From assembly GCA_047605205.1 (NCBI GenBank), contig JASGGE010000185.1:1-5834 (forward strand): DNA of 5,834 nt, given 5' to 3'. Positions 5,106 to 5,834 of the stretch are shown here, piece by piece. The notes under the pieces are model-generated. The model was not told the origin of the DNA and did not search any database. It was given only the letters and a program-made list of their open reading frames with translations. Every line of letters starts with the position of its first letter. The first letter of the stretch is position 1. The translations under genes were made by a program, and so were the position numbers. The stretch is from Siphonobacter sp047605205. Lineage in GTDB: Bacteria > Bacteroidota > Bacteroidia > Cytophagales > Spirosomataceae.

Positions 5106-5834
5106 ATGACGAAAAGAACCGATTTTGTACACAAAGACACTAGCGAGCCCCATCGCATACGTACGAGAAAAATTTTAAAGGAACATCCAGACATTCGCCG
5201 GCTTATTGGTAAGAATCCGCTTACTGTGTGGGTGATTATCGGAATTGTCTCACTACAGATTATTCTGGCTGGATTATTGAAAGATCAGTCCTGGTGGCTG
5301 ATTTTCGGAACGGCCTACCTGATAGGAGCCTTTGCGGATCATGCCTTATTCGTGATGATTCATGAGTGTGCTCACCGCTTATTATTTAAAAGTACAAATG
5401 CTAATCGTCTGGCGGGTATCGTTGCCAATATGCCTCAGATTTTTCCAAGCTCAATATCATTTGAACGGTATCATATCAAGCACCATTCTTTTCAGGGGGT
5501 ACACGAACTGGATGCCGACTTGCCTAATTACTGGGAAGCAAAACTGATCAATAACTATTTTATTGGTAAAGTTATCTGGTTGCTGTTTTACCCGATTTTC
5601 CAGTTGGGCCGGGTTTCGCGGCTGAAAGAAATCGTGCTGTTTGATAAATGGGTGGCTCTGAACTGGGCCGTACAAATTGTCTTTTCAGCGGCTATTATTT
5701 ATTTCTTTGGGATGAAAGCCTTTGTGTTTTTACTGGCTAGTTTCTTCTTTTCCATTGGGCTTCACCCACTGGGTGCCCGCTGGATTCAGGAACATTACCT
5801 AACGCACGGCGAGCAGGAAACCTACAGCTATTAT
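5106..5834 (+). CDS. Sphingolipid delta-4 (dihydroceramide) desaturase homologue, 3' end cut off
   Basis: The 243 visible codons stay open to the window edge; the family is about 320 aa, so roughly 80 residues are missing. This is an integral-membrane di-iron desaturase that should introduce the delta-4 double bond into the sphingoid base of dihydroceramide. The first two histidine boxes are present, HECAH (86-90) and HIKHH (123-127); the third (NEHHDF in eukaryotic enzymes) would lie beyond the edge. Similarity to eukaryotic DES1/DEGS1 recalled from memory is strong: an N-terminal lipid-desaturase segment (DFVHKD...EPHRIRTRKIL), SISFERYHIKHH, GLHPLG followed by IQEHY, and ETYSYY. Hydrophobic segments lie at about 38-58, 64-85, 151-168, 184-201 and 203-220. 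The start is ATG, no clear Shine-Dalgarno is seen, and in-frame sequence upstream is not protein-like. The family call is firm. Whether the substrate is dihydroceramide or another lipid is inferred. Confidence 0.93.
   Translation, partial: MTKRTDFVHKDTSEPHRIRTRKILKEHPDIRRLIGKNPLTVWVIIGIVSLQIILAGLLKDQSWWLIFGTAYLIGAFADHALFVMIHECAHRLLFKSTNANRLAGIVANMPQIFPSSISFERYHIKHHSFQGVHELDADLPNYWEAKLINNYFIGKVIWLLFYPIFQLGRVSRLKEIVLFDKWVALNWAVQIVFSAAIIYFFGMKAFVFLLASFFFSIGLHPLGARWIQEHYLTHGEQETYSYY

Noticed and set aside
5362..5675. Plus-strand frame 5362-5547 and minus-strand frame 5457-5675 in the desaturase region
   Set aside because: Both are shadows of the desaturase gene, whose frame is open across the whole stretch and shows two histidine boxes.

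Overview
The window looks like chromosomal DNA of a member of the Bacteroidota, probably the Cytophagales (Spirosoma/Dyadobacter-like). This is inference. It rests on a textbook Bacteroidota-type promoter (TTG-N20-TACTTTTG) in front of a tRNA gene, the near absence of Shine-Dalgarno sequences, and the style of the encoded proteins. I see no mobile element, CRISPR array, phage gene or integration scar.

Layout. A tRNA-Arg(ACG) gene on the minus strand is cut by the left edge, with its promoter just upstream. Next comes a three-gene minus-strand operon, read from right to left. It encodes an L-Ala-D/L-Glu (dipeptide) epimerase of the enolase superfamily, a PLP-dependent enzyme of the alpha-oxoamine synthase/BioF type whose ATG overlaps the epimerase stop (ATGA), and, 50 bp further on, an exported NlpC/P60 endopeptidase with SH3b domains (YkfC-like). 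A gap of about 0.2-0.3 kb with short repeats separates this operon from a divergent plus-strand gene for a membrane-anchored endonuclease/exonuclease/phosphatase (EEP) domain protein. After a 422-bp stretch with no convincing gene, a plus-strand gene runs off the right edge. It encodes a close relative of eukaryotic sphingolipid delta-4 (dihydroceramide) desaturase.

How the genes fit together. The endopeptidase and epimerase are the two known steps of murein-peptide salvage: release of L-Ala-gamma-D-Glu from cell-wall peptides, then conversion to L-Ala-L-Glu, which ordinary peptidases can split. The PLP enzyme translationally coupled between them is not part of the classical pathway and is the main functional unknown. 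The desaturase suggests that this bacterium can make delta-4-unsaturated sphingolipids, whereas Bacteroidota sphingolipids are usually described as saturated dihydroceramides. The EEP protein may act on a lipid-linked or other phosphoester at the outer face of the inner membrane, but its substrate cannot be read from sequence.
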